From: Bolinopsis microptera
Taxonomy: Eukaryota > Ctenophora > Tentaculata > Lobata > Bolinopsidae
DNA length: 64,000 bases
Reading direction: 5' to 3'
NCBI RefSeq assembly: GCF_026151205.1
Contig: NC_087081.1
Location: 7,497,246-7,561,245 of the forward strand
This document shows, piece after piece, positions 36,346 to 47,722 of this stretch (its first letter is position 1; every line of letters starts with the position of its first letter). Under the pieces are notes generated by a model. That model searched no databases. It saw only the letters and a program-made list of their open reading frames with translations, and was not told the origin of the DNA. A program made the position numbers and the translations under genes.

Positions 36346-37232
36346 GAGGAGAAAGATGGTTTAGAGGCAGGTGACCAAGATTTCTGAGATGGAGAATGAA
36401 TTAAGGAATTTCCGGTCAGCTTTAAAATGCCTGCAGGATAAGATTGATAAAGTGCAGCCAGAACTAGTTAGCACAGTTACAAACGCCCACCCAGTTAGCT
36501 CTGACAGTGGCATCCAAGCGAACGCCGAACATGCACGAGATTAATCTTATTATATTAAGTCTGAACGTGTAGAGTTTAGAAAGGATTCGTTCAAATATTA
36601 CGTAATTAGCCGAGGGTTGGGGGGGGGGGGGAGGGGATTCCAAATGATTATGCTAGTGTAATTTTGACACGATAGCTGTGTAGAACTGGTTACGGAGTGG
36701 GGGGGTGTAAAATTTGTCTAAAAAGTGATTACGTAATATGTGAACGACCCTAAACGTGAACACCGAGGATGAACTTTCTAACAGCATAATAATGCCCATA
36801 AATAGTTCAGTAGCTGGTTCACATCTATCAGGTGCCAGGCCTCCCAAACTGACTTAATTTGAAACTGGGTAGAATTTCATCAGATTTGCCAGGCGATTTA
36901 AGCATTTGATTCTGTGCGGGAATAACGGTCAGCGGAGAATACTTACTAACTTCGTTTTGTAGTAAAGTAGGATTAGGGTCAAATTATTAGGGTCAAGTGT
37001 TAAGTTAGGTTTTTAGCACAGTTTTCATTATAGTTAAATAGTTAGTTCATTATATAGTCCACAAGGGTAAAGTAATTTCGTAGGTTTTGTATTGAGCATC
37101 TTTTAGAGCCCTTTTAGTGCAAGCTTACATTTATATAGATTTTAGTTCCACTTATCTTTACGCTCTACGTGTAAATAGGCGGAAGTTTATGTAGTCATTA
37201 TGTAGTCACGCGTGAATGAGTCACCCATTTCA
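36346..37232. other. Arm sequence without gene
   Basis: Shared with the right arm (about 46,930-47,720) except near the RT junction. Includes a G-run at about 36,618-36,631. Confidence 0.5.
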
Positions 37233-38160
37233 GCGGCTGCACGACAAAGGGGGGCCCTCCATTATTAGGGGTCAGATCATATGACGTATAATTAGTGATG
37301 TGACGTATAATTAGTAATGTGATCCACCAGCTATGATTTACAGACGTGTGAACTCTACCCTATATCTAGCCCAGTTTAACTGCTGGGAGGATCCTGACGC
37401 TGCAGCTCTGGAACGTTGAATCACTCTGGCCAAGGACATGATGTTAGGGAGAGTCCAGGGCTTCTGATATCAGGTTCTGTGTCGCCGAAAGAGGTTGATC
37501 TTCAGCTTTCCTCTTCAGGGATGTTAGGACTTCTCTTCGTTCTGGGGCTGCGAGGTCTGCTTCGTGGTTGTGGGTTTTCGTACTCAATCTGAGAGAATCG
37601 GCTGAGAGGGATAGATAGCAGAGACACGGACACTTCGTAGGGAGTTTGTGCTTGCAGCACCGCCAGGAAGATGTGAGGGCTGAATCCTTGTTCTTCTTCC
37701 GACAGTAGATGAATCCATCAGAGTCAAGTAGCTGTTGAGATCCTGTCCGACCAGAGATGAATTTGGAGAAGGTAGGCATGTTGATAGAATGTAAGAATGC
37801 GATACTATTGTCTTTCATCTTTCAGTATATATACCTAAGAACACTTGATCGGTTCACTCTCCTTGCATGCCTTTGGCACGTACGTCTCACATCCCTTGAT
37901 ACGAGAACCCCCTTTAGCAAGAGCTCCCGTCCCTTATGTGATCTACGAGTCGAGCAGTCAGATCATGTTTACTTCTTAATGTACAGTTATGATTTACAGA
38001 ATTGACATGTGAACTCTACCCTATATCTAGCTCATTTCTGGGTCTACTGATGGGGAGGCCGACAAAGGGGGGCCCTCCATTATTAGAGGTCAGATCATAT
38101 GACGTATAATTAGTGATGTGACGTATAATTAGTGATGTGATCCATCCATGTGATCCAGTC
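37233..38160 (-). mobile_element. FLYWCH-bearing insertion, left arm only
   Basis: The right arm reads straight through (CCCATTTCAGCAGCCTATTTA) where the left arm has about 930 extra bases. The insert carries two direct repeats: block A (GACAAAGGGGGGCCCTCCAT to GTGATCCA) at about 37,245-37,325 and 38,060-38,146, and block B (TATGATTTACAGA to CTATATCTAGC) at about 37,331-37,370 and 37,988-38,030. Between them lies a minus-strand FLYWCH frame. Confidence 0.75.
37380..37818 (-). pseudogene. FLYWCH zinc-finger protein, MULE-derived, truncated
   Basis: A 124-codon frame begins MKDNSIAFLHSI, about 15 bases after a TATATATA stretch. It contains the FLYWCH pattern: F..GRTGSQQLLDSDGFIY, then SWRC, KCPC and the HNH pair that would ligate zinc. 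This is the DNA-binding module found at the N-terminus of MULE transposases and some host regulators. The frame stops after SEALDSP at 37,444. One base out of frame the sequence continues as SLARVIQRSRAAASG, which resembles the MULE linker. The DDE catalytic domain is absent. A domesticated stand-alone FLYWCH protein is an alternative, but the frameshift and flanking repeats favour a fragment. Confidence 0.7.
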
Positions 38161-38879
38161 TATTTAAAGGCTGACAAGCTTATTACTGGGGTCCCCTTTT
38201 AGTATATTCTTATGAAGTCTTCAGTACGTTTAATCAAGCAAGTATCGAGAATTTGGATTTATTGTAAAGTGATATTATTATACGACACTACATTTATTCG
38301 CCCAGATTATTCAGACATTCTTTTCAATTCTATTTAGACATTTTCAGTGAGACACACTTCTTACCTTTGTAAGTTTATTGTTGAAGTCTAGTAAGGCACA
38401 CTCATTTCACCTACTCATTTACTTGATCGTGACCAGGAGAATTACTGTATGCAGAAATTAGGATCATACACGTTAAAACAGTCCGCAGTCCGAATCAACA
38501 GATCATATTAGGTGATTATGATTGATTGAGTCGGCAAAAACGTCTGCAATAAAGTCCAGTGATATCCTAATAGCATATCATAACTGGGCAAACAACTTAA
38601 CAGGGTCTAGCGCTAATGAATAAGATAACAATGGTTACGATTGCTCTGAAGTAAAATGATTCCTTGCTAATATATCATGGTGAGAACCAGCACATATATC
38701 GATTATGTGCTGGTGACATGATATGCTTTCCATTACTAATTGAATACTGATAATCGTGTTCACAGCTCGATTTTAATTTTTTGATGAAATATGTTTATAA
38801 CTTCTTTATGATTCTTAACAGCTATAAATTGTCATTTGTATGACGATGTGAGTGCTGCTTGCATACATAGTGGCCGTGA

Positions 38880-39170
38880 GTGTGAGGGCTTTTGGAGAGT
38901 GGGACGTCATGAGAAGTCGGATAAAGAAATGTATTGCAGAGATAGAGGTCGTTAGTTTGAGAGATCTTGGCGAATGGGAAGTCACGAGAAGTCAGATGAA
39001 GAGATATATTGCGAGATAGAGGCCGTGAGTATGAGAGATCTAGGCGATTGGGAAGTCATGAGAAGTCGGATAAAGAGATATATTGCAGAGAAATAGGCTG
39101 TGTTAGTGAGAGATCAGGGCGAATGGGAATACGGCGAGAATTTAAGAGATGCCGTGAAGGTAAAAGCAAA
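38880..39170 (+). repeat. 72-75 bp VNTR, about four units (left arm)
   Basis: Units contain GAGAGATCT(T/A)GGCGA, TGGGA(A/C)GTCA, GAGAAGTC and GA(T/A)AAAGAGATATATTGC. The right arm has about six units (45,770-46,205). Open frames through it arise from the repeat and are not considered genes. Confidence 0.8.
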
Positions 39171-39584
39171 AGAAAAAAACTTTATAAAAGGGCTTAACAA
39201 GGATTGTTAATTAACTCATTAATATAAATATAAAGTTTTAAGTTTCTAACTCACATCAGAAAGATAACAAACGCCCTGTGCTTCAAAATCATTCTTAGTT
39301 TATCTAGGCTAATGATCATCAATCAACATTCAACACTTCTGCTTTTTGCCAAAAGCGAATAAAAGGCGCCTTCTGTGTCCACTGTCTTGACGATTCTCAG
39401 TATGATCATACATGAGTCTATGTAGTTTGACGTTATGTGTTTAACGCACAAATCCCCAGTCTCACAGAGTTACGGGCTCCAGCAATCGCTCACAAACCAA
39501 CTAGACCTCTCGAAATGAAAGAAATGGGAACAAGGTTACGATAAAAACAGATTATCAAAATTGATTGGAAAAAGAAGGACACTA

Positions 39585-39596
39585 TTCAAAGATTAT
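39585..39596. other. Empty target site of the right-arm retrotransposon
   Basis: TTCAAAGATTAT occurs once here. Its complement ATAATCTTTGAA flanks the element at 43,319-45,325 on both sides. Confidence 0.85.
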
Positions 39597-40237
39597 AGCA
39601 ACGAACTTCATGTCGATGATTTTTTGACATTTTAAATAGTACACCACCTGCTCTGCTTGTACACATCACGAAAGTATTTATTAAAGGCACTTACTTGGGT
39701 TGCTTTATTACATAACTTAGGCATTCAGTCTTTGCAGTTGTTTCTTTCATGGTAGTTGTGAGCGTCTATACTTTCAGTATTTAGCTTGCTCATTTTGTAT
39801 TTACATCATTTGTACAAGACTAGATGGTGGCCATGTTCTGTGTCCTAAACCTAACTTTAGTGTGCATGTTATCTATTATGTTGGTTTCAGATTAAACCTG
39901 AAAGCCGTTGAATATGTTTGCCACTGCTTCTCACTTTCTCAGCTGATCACAAATAATTTAAAATAAGATTTAGTGTTCTGACCATTTCTGTAATTTGAAT
40001 ACATACACAACTTAATCTTCATGTAGATGAAGCAAGGTCAGGAACCCAGCTAGGTAAAGGATTATCGCGGTTATCTAGAAAAGATCTCACTATACTTTTG
40101 TTGCTCAGTATCTGAATTGTAGTTTGTGTATACACACATCTTCAATCTTTCAATGAAGTAAATGTTAGACAGTGTAATTTTGAATACATCCCCAAACAAA
40201 TCGTATCAGCTTCATCAATCTTGAATCTTGATATCTA

Positions 40238-41728
40238 AATAATAGTAATATAATGAACTTCTAATAATATAATAGATCTAATCATAAATAAACTTATGTC
40301 ATAACAAAAGCTGGCAATTATCTTGAAGTTTGAAGGCCATTGAAACAATAATAACCTTGCGCAGTTGTTTTTTCAGGCCTCTGGTTACAAGGCATCTCAG
40401 TTTCCAGTACTTATAATACCGCGGATGTAAGTCATAAGTGCATGCAACACTTATATGAACTGTTGATATTGTCAGTTGTAGCTAATGGACCACGTTTTGA
40501 TTTTAGGCAACCAAATAGCATAGAAAATTAAGAAGATGTCAAAACAGCAGTACTTCCTAACTTCCTGCTCTGTTCTCTAAACCAAGTTGTTCAAAAGGGC
40601 AGGAATTATGTGGGACCACATGCCTCTGCAACCAATCTCCACCATAAAGTGATTTGTAATCCAGTCACCACTAAAGCACTAATGATCCAGGAACTAGCTT
40701 TCTGTTGTTTTGGTTTTTCTTTCCTTTCCTTTTCTTACTAGGTATTTAAGGTTATTCTTAATTCTCATCATTACACGTCAGTTCAATCAGTATATCATAC
40801 CTGAAGAATAGAGCTATCTGATTAAAATAAAAATCCAACCTCTCAGCAGTGTTGTAGATACGAACTTTCCGGTAGACAAACTCCAACCGCCAGATGCTAT
40901 TCGACAATAGGAGCAACCCGACAATTTTTGACCATAAAGACCCCATCGAAAAGGGTCTTTCCAATCAACAGCTGGACTCACTTTATTATCCATCAAGATC
41001 TAAAAACAGTTTCAAATTATATCCGCCATATACGGCCGTAATATCTTAATATCGAATGAATTTCATACTACACGCCACAGAATTAAAACCGTTTTGATCG
41101 AACGGTTGCACTGATGAGCTGAACGTTTGCGGAGTTAAAATCGCAAGCTACCAACGCGATACTTCCGAATATAGTTGCGCGGCTTATTAGTAAAATTAAA
41201 AATTAGCTTTCGAATGTTTATTGTTTATTTTGATTTTTTGCATATTGTTTTGAATTAAATTATATCTAATTTACAATTTATAAATAAAATGTATACTAAA
41301 TACAACAATTTTTTATAAGCTAATTGTAGTCTGAAGCTAATTTTTAATTTTACCTATAAGCCGCGCAACTGCCTTTTGAAAGTTTCGCGTTTGTGGCTCG
41401 CGATTGTAACTCCGCAAACGTTCAGCGCCTTACCCATGTTATTAGATACCAGCTCGATCAGGCCGAACGTTTTTAATTCTGTGGCGTGTACGACCTGTAT
41501 AATTCATTCGTTATTATACTTGATATTCGTTACTATATTAAACTTAACTTGAAACTGCTAATTCGTTAGCCTCAATTGTCCCTTGCAGTTCAATCACTCC
41601 TACTAAGTCTCGTGATTGAGCTAAAAGGTCGCCGAACATCTCATTTTAAAGCCTTATCGATTTCCTATACGCATGATACTAGAAATGAAATTACAGAAGT
41701 TTTAAATTGTTTGACCAGGGTCATCGTT
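40238..41728. other. Spacer between inverted-repeat arms
   Basis: Unique sequence between the arms. No gene recognised. It holds the TIR element at 41,069-41,490. Confidence 0.6.
41069..41490. mobile_element. Foldback/TIR element (about 420 bp) with long arms
   Basis: Ends are TACACGCCACAGAATTAAAA and its complement. Arms continue for about 165 bp (GAACGTTTGCGGAGTTA, GTTGCGCGGCTTAT, GTAAAATTAAAAATTAGCTT) with indels around an AT-rich centre. There is no coding capacity. Confidence 0.8.
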
Positions 41729-41839
41729 AAGATATCAAGATTGATGAAGCTGATAATATTTGTGCTGGGATGTATTCGAAATAACACTGTCTAACATTTA
41801 CCTTAATAAAGTTGTGTAGGCACAATCTTCAATGATGAT

Positions 41840-42835
41840 ACTAATAATAAATAATAATAATTTAAACTTTTATATTATAGTGGCACAACAACTTAAAATG
41901 CACAGGTGTGCCACGATAACAGTTCAGGATACAATAAAACCTGAAAAAGCAACCCACATTTATATTCTAAACCAGATAAGGGTGATTAGACTTGATTCAC
42001 TAAATAAACGTTAATGTGTATGCCTTTTCCAGTAGAACCAAATAGGGAAAACTAGGATTGAAAAATATTAAGATACAATATTATGAGCACGTTTGAAAAG
42101 AAATGTTTTCAGATACACTTTAAAAGAGTCCAATGTTGTACAATTCTTAATCTCAAATGGTAGTTCATTCCATAATTTAGGGCCAACTTTCTGAAAAGAT
42201 CTTTCTCCATATTGTGTGTGCACTCTAGGTTCAGTCAAATAGATAAGATGATTATAGTTTGCAAATTTAAACATTGTACTTAAATAATCTGGTCCCATGC
42301 CATTTAGACATTTATAAACAAGAAGTAATAATGTGTACTGAATTCTGTAACTGATAGGCAGCCAATGAAGGTCTTTCAGAGTATCTCCTAAATGATCATG
42401 TTTATATAGTCCTACTATTGCTTTAGCAGCAGCATTTTGAATGAGTTGAAGCTGATGGATGAGGTAGTCACTGATTCCAAAGTAAAGGGCGTTGCAGTAA
42501 TCCAATTTGCAGACGATAATGATATTAACAATGAGCTTAAGCTGAGCTTTACTAAAAAGATACTTTCTTCTGATAACATTCCTGAGGAGTCTAAAACAAT
42601 GTTTTTTTAGGGACATGATTTGAGGCTCAAAGGTAAGGTGATGGTCGATTTGCACACCAAGATTTTTTGTTGTGCTGACAAATCTGATACACGTGTCATT
42701 TGACAGCTGTACTCCTCCTAAAGATATCTGATTCAACACATGAGGTGAGGCAATCACAAGTATTTGGGTTTTTCCTGGGTTGAGTTGTAGGCAGTATTCA
42801 ACCATCCAGCGCTGTTGCATGATACTATGCAACAA
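41840..42835 (-). mobile_element. 5'-truncated CR1-like retrotransposon insertion (right arm only)
   Basis: Arm homology resumes on both sides: CTATACTTTTGTTGC at 42,829 and upward, and GGTAAATGTTAGACAGTGT below 41,815. The left arm is continuous here near 40,111-40,165. The minus-strand 3' side ends in a TAA-rich tract (41,838-41,866), as often seen for CR1-type tails. No clear target duplication was found. Confidence 0.7.
42068..42835 (-). CDS. Reverse transcriptase C-terminal domain (CR1-like), truncated
   Basis: A 255-codon frame starts after the catalytic palm. It contains LQLNPGKTQILVIA, LGVQIDHHLTFEPQI, CKLDYCNALYFGI, LQLIQNAAAKAIV, LKDLHWLPISYRI, GPKLWNELP and FKVYLKTFLF, in the order of CR1/L2-type ORF2 C-termini. 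No YADD is present because the copy is 5'-truncated at the insertion edge, so it cannot encode an active enzyme. The frame is otherwise intact, suggesting a fairly recent insertion. The nominal start Met is an accident of the junction. Confidence 0.85.
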   Translation of the reverse strand: MLHSIMQQRWMVEYCLQLNPGKTQILVIASPHVLNQISLGGVQLSNDTCIRFVSTTKNLGVQIDHHLTFEPQIMSLKKHCFRLLRNVIRRKYLFSKAQLKLIVNIIIVCKLDYCNALYFGISDYLIHQLQLIQNAAAKAIVGLYKHDHLGDTLKDLHWLPISYRIQYTLLLLVYKCLNGMGPDYLSTMFKFANYNHLIYLTEPRVHTQYGERSFQKVGPKLWNELPFEIKNCTTLDSFKVYLKTFLFKRAHNIVS

Positions 42836-43306
42836 AAGTATAGTGACAGAGATCTTTGCTAGATAACCGGCCTAATCCTTCACCGTACTGGGTTCCTGAC
42901 CTTGCTTCATCTACACACACAAATGGTCAGAACACTGAACCCTATTTTAAATTATTTATGATCAGCTGAGAAGCAGTGGCAAACATATTCAATGGCTTTC
43001 AGATTTAAACTGAGACCAACAAAATAGATAACATGCACACTAAAGTTAGGTTTAGGACACAGAACATGGCCACCATCTAGTCTTGTACTTGAAATGATGT
43101 AAATACAAAATGAGCAAGCTAAATACTGAAAGTATAGACGCTCACAACTACCATGAAAGAAACAACTGCAAAGATTGAATGCCTAAGTAATGTAATAAAG
43201 CAACCCAAGTAAGTGCCTTTAATAAATACTTTTGTGATGTGTACAAGCAGAGCAGGTGGTGTACTATTTAAAATGTCAAAAGATCATCGACATGAAGTTC
43301 GTTGCT

Positions 43307-45337
43307 ATAATCTTTGAACAACAACTTTTACAACAACTGAACAACAACGAATACAGAGACAGGACAGCTCTCAGAGCTAAAATCAACAGGCTCTCAAACG
43401 ACATTACTAAACGGTTGAAAACATTGAGAGTTGAGTTAGCAAACAGCCTAGCTAACTCTATAGCCACCATAGACGAAGGACGGAGAATGTCTGAAGCTGC
43501 TCGTCAACTATCAGGCAAACAGAAAACGGGTGCAGGCTCTGTGTCTGTTTTCAACACTGACAACCAACTGGTAGATAATGAACGAGACAAGGCTGAAATC
43601 ATTCGCCAGTACTTCGAAGAACACTACACTGGACCTGACAGTGAACCACCACTAGAACCGTTCACAGGTAACCCTAGGCCCCTTCAAAACCCCATTACAG
43701 CGTTTGAAGTTGAGCTTGCGGCCAAGAAACTCAAGAACGGTAAAGCTGTTGGACCAGATGGGATCCCAAACGAATTTCTCAAACACTCTCCTGAAATCTT
43801 TTTTTCCACATTTGCACAACTTACTAATCGATCCTTTGAGCTCCATGAACATGTACCTTCTTTCACAGAGGGATACCTTACTCCGCTCCAAAAACCTGGA
43901 AAGCCACTAGGCCCCCCTAAGAGTTTGCGCCCACTTTGCCTACTAAACGGTACTAGAAAGATATTGTCCATGATAGTCTTAAAGCGCATCCAAAGGCAAG
44001 TATCTCAATACACTGGTCCTTGGCAGAATGCCTATAAACCTGGCCATAGTTGTGCAAATATCGTTTGGACCCAGCGAATACTAGTGTCAGTTGTCAAAGA
44101 AAAACGCTGGTCTCTTCATAAGATGGACATTGACATGTCCTCTGCTTTTGATACCATAAAGAGGTCGGTAATACTTGACATTTCAGCTGATGCTGGTTGT
44201 AGTGAGGACGACATTCGACTGGTAAGGTATTTGCTCGCAAATACTAAACTGAAGATCAAAGTGAACTCAACAATATCGGGAGAGTTTATTGTCATGATTG
44301 GAGCTTTTCAAGGCGACAGTTTGTCTGGAAACTTGTCCACTCTATATCTGGCAGCAGCACTTTACCACCTGCGTGCTGTTATGTCCTATCTAAGACCTAA
44401 CCCTCCCATAGCTGAGAATCTGTTACCCCTCGAGTGGGAGTACGCAGATGATGCTGATTTTACTGATGAGGATAAAAGCAACTTGGAGTCTTTGTTGCCA
44501 ATATGTAAAGAGATATTGGAAGAGTGGAATCTTTTTGTCAATGAGTCAAAAACCGAGTTCACCCACTTCTATCTGGCCGGCAAGAACGAGGTTGATGACA
44601 AAGGAGAGACACTCAGAGGTAGAGAACCTTGGAGGTCATCTATCTCTTTAGGCTCTAAGTTGTGTAGCATCGAAGATGTCAAGAGACGATGTATACTTGC
44701 TAACATTGCTTTTCAGAACTACAAAAAAGTCTGGGAACAAGGTAGACGTATACCCTTGAAGATTCGACTCAAGATATATGAAGCACAAGTTGTTTCAATA
44801 CTGATGTATAATTGCAACAGTTGGGCAACATCTAAACAACTCCTTCAAAAACTTGATGTCTGCCACAGGAATCATCTCCGTACGATCATCGGCATGACCT
44901 ACCCTAATGTCATACGAAATGTGACTCTATACAAACGCTGCGAAGTTGTTCCACTAAGCGAGCGTGTTGCTCGTGCACGGTGGAGAATGCTCGGTCACAT
45001 CCTCCGCAGTGATAATAACTCACCTGCCCAGCTTGCCTTACATTTTGCTGTAGAGAGTCAGAGTTTGATGAGAGGTAGAGTCGGACGACACCAGTCAAAC
45101 TTGCTAAAAACTATTTTGAACGATTTAAGTGACAGAAACTTTAGACTTGTAAATAAAGACGATTTATACCATTTAAGACTTTTTGCAACAGATAGAAAAG
45201 CATGGAGAGAGTTAAGCATGATTTAGTTTATTCTGTGTTATTTTTCTCTTGGTGACTTATCAGGTCATCAAGATGTTCTTTATGTTCTATCTTTGATTTG
45301 AATAAAGTTATATAATAATAATAAAATAATCTTTGAA
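43307..45337 (+). mobile_element. Non-LTR retrotransposon insertion with 12-bp target duplications
   Basis: ATAATCTTTGAA stands at 43,307-43,318 and 45,326-45,337. The element body is 43,319-45,325 and ends in an AATAAAG..(ATAATA) tail. The left arm keeps the single-copy site at 39,585-39,596. Insertion therefore followed the inverted duplication, or occurred in only one progenitor copy. The element is 5'-truncated (no endonuclease). Confidence 0.92.
43319..45226 (+). CDS. Non-LTR reverse transcriptase, 5'-truncated but with intact RT core
   Basis: The frame is open for 656 codons from an upstream ATG at 43,256, but residues 1-21 come from the host arm, so only residues 22-656 belong to the element. 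Motifs: KAVGPDGIPNEFL at 163-175, GYLTPLQKPGKP near 206, DIDMSSAFDTI at 291-301, GAFQGDSLSG at 349-358 and the catalytic EYADDADF at 395-402. A C-terminal RMLGHILRSD and RGRVGRHQ region follows. RNA-templated DNA synthesis is the family activity. The endonuclease domain is missing, so autonomous movement is unlikely. The sequence is distinct from the CR1-like copies nearby; clade uncertain (RTE-like or other). No internal stops, so young. Confidence 0.88.
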   Translation, partial: QQLLQQLNNNEYRDRTALRAKINRLSNDITKRLKTLRVELANSLANSIATIDEGRRMSEAARQLSGKQKTGAGSVSVFNTDNQLVDNERDKAEIIRQYFEEHYTGPDSEPPLEPFTGNPRPLQNPITAFEVELAAKKLKNGKAVGPDGIPNEFLKHSPEIFFSTFAQLTNRSFELHEHVPSFTEGYLTPLQKPGKPLGPPKSLRPLCLLNGTRKILSMIVLKRIQRQVSQYTGPWQNAYKPGHSCANIVWTQRILVSVVKEKRWSLHKMDIDMSSAFDTIKRSVILDISADAGCSEDDIRLVRYLLANTKLKIKVNSTISGEFIVMIGAFQGDSLSGNLSTLYLAAALYHLRAVMSYLRPNPPIAENLLPLEWEYADDADFTDEDKSNLESLLPICKEILEEWNLFVNESKTEFTHFYLAGKNEVDDKGETLRGREPWRSSISLGSKLCSIEDVKRRCILANIAFQNYKKVWEQGRRIPLKIRLKIYEAQVVSILMYNCNSWATSKQLLQKLDVCHRNHLRTIIGMTYPNVIRNVTLYKRCEVVPLSERVARARWRMLGHILRSDNNSPAQLALHFAVESQSLMRGRVGRHQSNLLKTILNDLSDRNFRLVNKDDLYHLRLFATDRKAWRELSMI

Positions 45338-45769
45338 TAGTGTCCTTCTTTTTCCAATCAATTTTGATAATCTGTTTTTATCGTAACCTTGTTCCCATTT
45401 CTTTCATTTCGAGAGGTCTAGTTGGTTTGTGAGCGATTGCTGGAGCCCGTAACTCTGTGAGACTGGGGATTTGTGCGTTAAACACATAACGTCAAACTAC
45501 ATAGACTCATGTATGATCATACTGAGAATCGTCAAGACAGTGGACACAGAAGGCGCCTTTTATTCGCTTTTGGCAAAAAGCAGAAGTGTTGAATGTTGAT
45601 TGATGATCATTAGCCTAGATAAACTAAGAATGATTTTGAAGCACAGGGCGTTTGTTATCTTTCTGATGTGAGTTAGAAACTTAAAACTTTATATTTATAT
45701 TAATGAGTTAATTAACAATCCTTGTTAAACCCTTTTATAAAGTTTTTTTTCTTTTGCTTTTACCTTCAC

Positions 45770-46205
45770 GGCATCTCTTAAATTCTCGCCGTATTCCCAT
45801 TCGCCCTGATCTCTCACTAACACAGCCTATTTCTCTGCAATATATCTCTTTATCCGACTTCTCATGACTTCCCAATCGCCTAGATCTCTCATACTCACGG
45901 CCTCTATCTCGCAATATATCTCTTCATCTGACTTCTCGTGACTTCCCATTCGCCAAGATCTCTCAAACTAACGACCTCTATCTCTGCAATACATTTCTTT
46001 ATCCGACTTCTCATGACGTCCCAATCGCCTAGATCTCTCATACTCACGGCCTCTATCTCGCAATATATCTCTTCATCTGACTTCTCGTGACTTCCCATTC
46101 GCCAAGATCTCTCAAACTAACGACCTCTATCTCTGCAATACATTTCTTTATCCGACTTCTCATGACGTCCCACTCTCCAAAAGCCCTCACACTCACGGCC
46201 ACTAT
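45770..46205 (-). repeat. 72-75 bp VNTR, about six units (right arm)
   Basis: Same unit as 38,880-39,170, with alternating sub-types: CTCTGCAATACATTTCTTTA and CTCGCAATATATCTCTTCAT. This gives a two-unit higher-order period of about 148 bp. Confidence 0.8.
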
Positions 46206-47722
46206 GTATGCAAGCAGCACTCACATCGTCATACAAATGACAATTTATAGCTGTTAAGAATCATAAAGAAGTTATAAACATATTTCATCAAAAAATTAAA
46301 ATCGAGCTGTGAACACGATTATCAGTATTCAATTAGTAATGGAAAGCATATCATGTCACCAGCACATAATCGATATATGTGCTGGTTCTCACCATGATAT
46401 ATTAGCAAGGAATCATTTTACTTCAGAGCAATCGTAACCATTGTTATTTTATTCATTAGCGCTAGACCCTGTTAAGTTGTTTGCCCAGTTATGATATGCT
46501 ATTAGGATATCACTGGACTTTATTGCAGACGTTTTTGCCGACTCAATCAATCATAATCACCTAATATGATCTGTTGATTCGGACTGCGGACTGTTTTAAC
46601 GTGTATGATCCTAATTTCTGCATACAGTAATTCTCCTGGTCACGATCAAGTAAATGAGTAGGTGAAATGAGTGTGCCTTACTAGACTTCAACAATAAACT
46701 TACAAAGGTAAGAAGTGTGTCTCACTGAAAATGTCTAAATAGAATTGAAAAGAATGTCTGAATAATCTGGGCGAATAAATGTAGTGTCGTATAATAATAT
46801 CACTTTACAATAAATCCAAATTCTCGATACTTGCTTGATTAAACGTACTGAAGACTTCATAAGAATATACTGAAAGGGGACCCCGGTAATAAGCTTGTCA
46901 GCCCTTAAATAGGCTGCTGAAATGGGTGACTCATTCACGCGTGACTACATTATGACTACATAAACTTCCGCCTACTTACACGTAGAGCGTAAAGATAAGT
47001 GGAACTAAAATCTATATAAATGTAACCTTGCACTAAAAGGGCTCTAAAAGATGCTCAATACAAAACCTACGAAATTACTTTTCCCTTGTGGACTATATAA
47101 TGAACTAACTATTTAACTATAATGAAAACTGTGCTAAAAACCTAACTTAACACTTGACCCTAATAATTTGACCCTAATCCTACTTTACTACAAAACGAAG
47201 TTAGTAAGTATTCTCCGCTGACCGTTATTCCCGCACAGAATCAAATGCTTAAATCGCCTGGCAAATCTGATGAAATTCTACCCAGTTTCAAATTAAGTCA
47301 GTTTGGGAGGCCTGGCACCTGATAGATGTGAACCAGCTACTGAACTATTTATGGGCATTATTATGCTGTTAGAAAGTTCATCCTCGGTGTTCACGTTTAG
47401 GGTCGTTCACATATTACGTAATCACTTTTTAGACAAATTTTACACCCCCCCCACTCCGTAACCAGTTCTACACAGCTATCGTGTCAAAATTACACTAGCA
47501 TAATCATTTGGAATCCCCTCCCCCCCCCCCCCAACCCTCGGCTAATTACGTAATATTTGAACGAATCCTTTCTAAACTCTACACGTTCAGACTTAATATA
47601 ATAAGATTAATCTCGTGCATGTTCGGCGTTCGCTTGGATGCCACTGTCAGAGCTAACTGGGTGGGCGTTTGTAACTGTGCTAACTAGTTCTGGCTGCACT
47701 TTATCAATCTTATCCTGCAGGC
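46206..47722. other. Right-arm sequence without gene
   Basis: Counterpart of the left arm 36,430-38,880 minus the FLYWCH insertion. No family signature. Confidence 0.5.

Larger units (their letters stand above)
34831..40237 (+). repeat. Left arm of large inverted repeat
   Basis: The outer end AGGCTCATGGTAGTCGGGTG matches the complement of 49,630-49,649. Homology continues inward to about 40,237, ending at CTTGATATCT. It carries a dead RT (35,058-36,345), a FLYWCH-bearing insertion missing from the other arm (37,233-38,160), a 72-75 bp VNTR (38,880-39,170) and two empty sites for insertions present in the right arm. Confidence 0.9.
38161..40237. other. Inner part of left arm, no gene
   Basis: Matches 41,729-46,900 in inverted form apart from the right-arm insertions. 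Contains the hairpin CCAGCACATATATCGATTAT with its complement near 38,688-38,714, and the VNTR below. Confidence 0.5.

Noticed and set aside
38997-39197. Frame through the 72-75 bp VNTR (also 45,904-46,098)
   Set aside because: The frame exists only because the repeat unit is near a multiple of three. Units of different length break it, and it differs between arms.
43256-43318. First 21 codons of the 656-codon RT frame as part of the protein
   Set aside because: They lie upstream of the target-site junction and match the left arm, so they are host sequence read in frame by chance.
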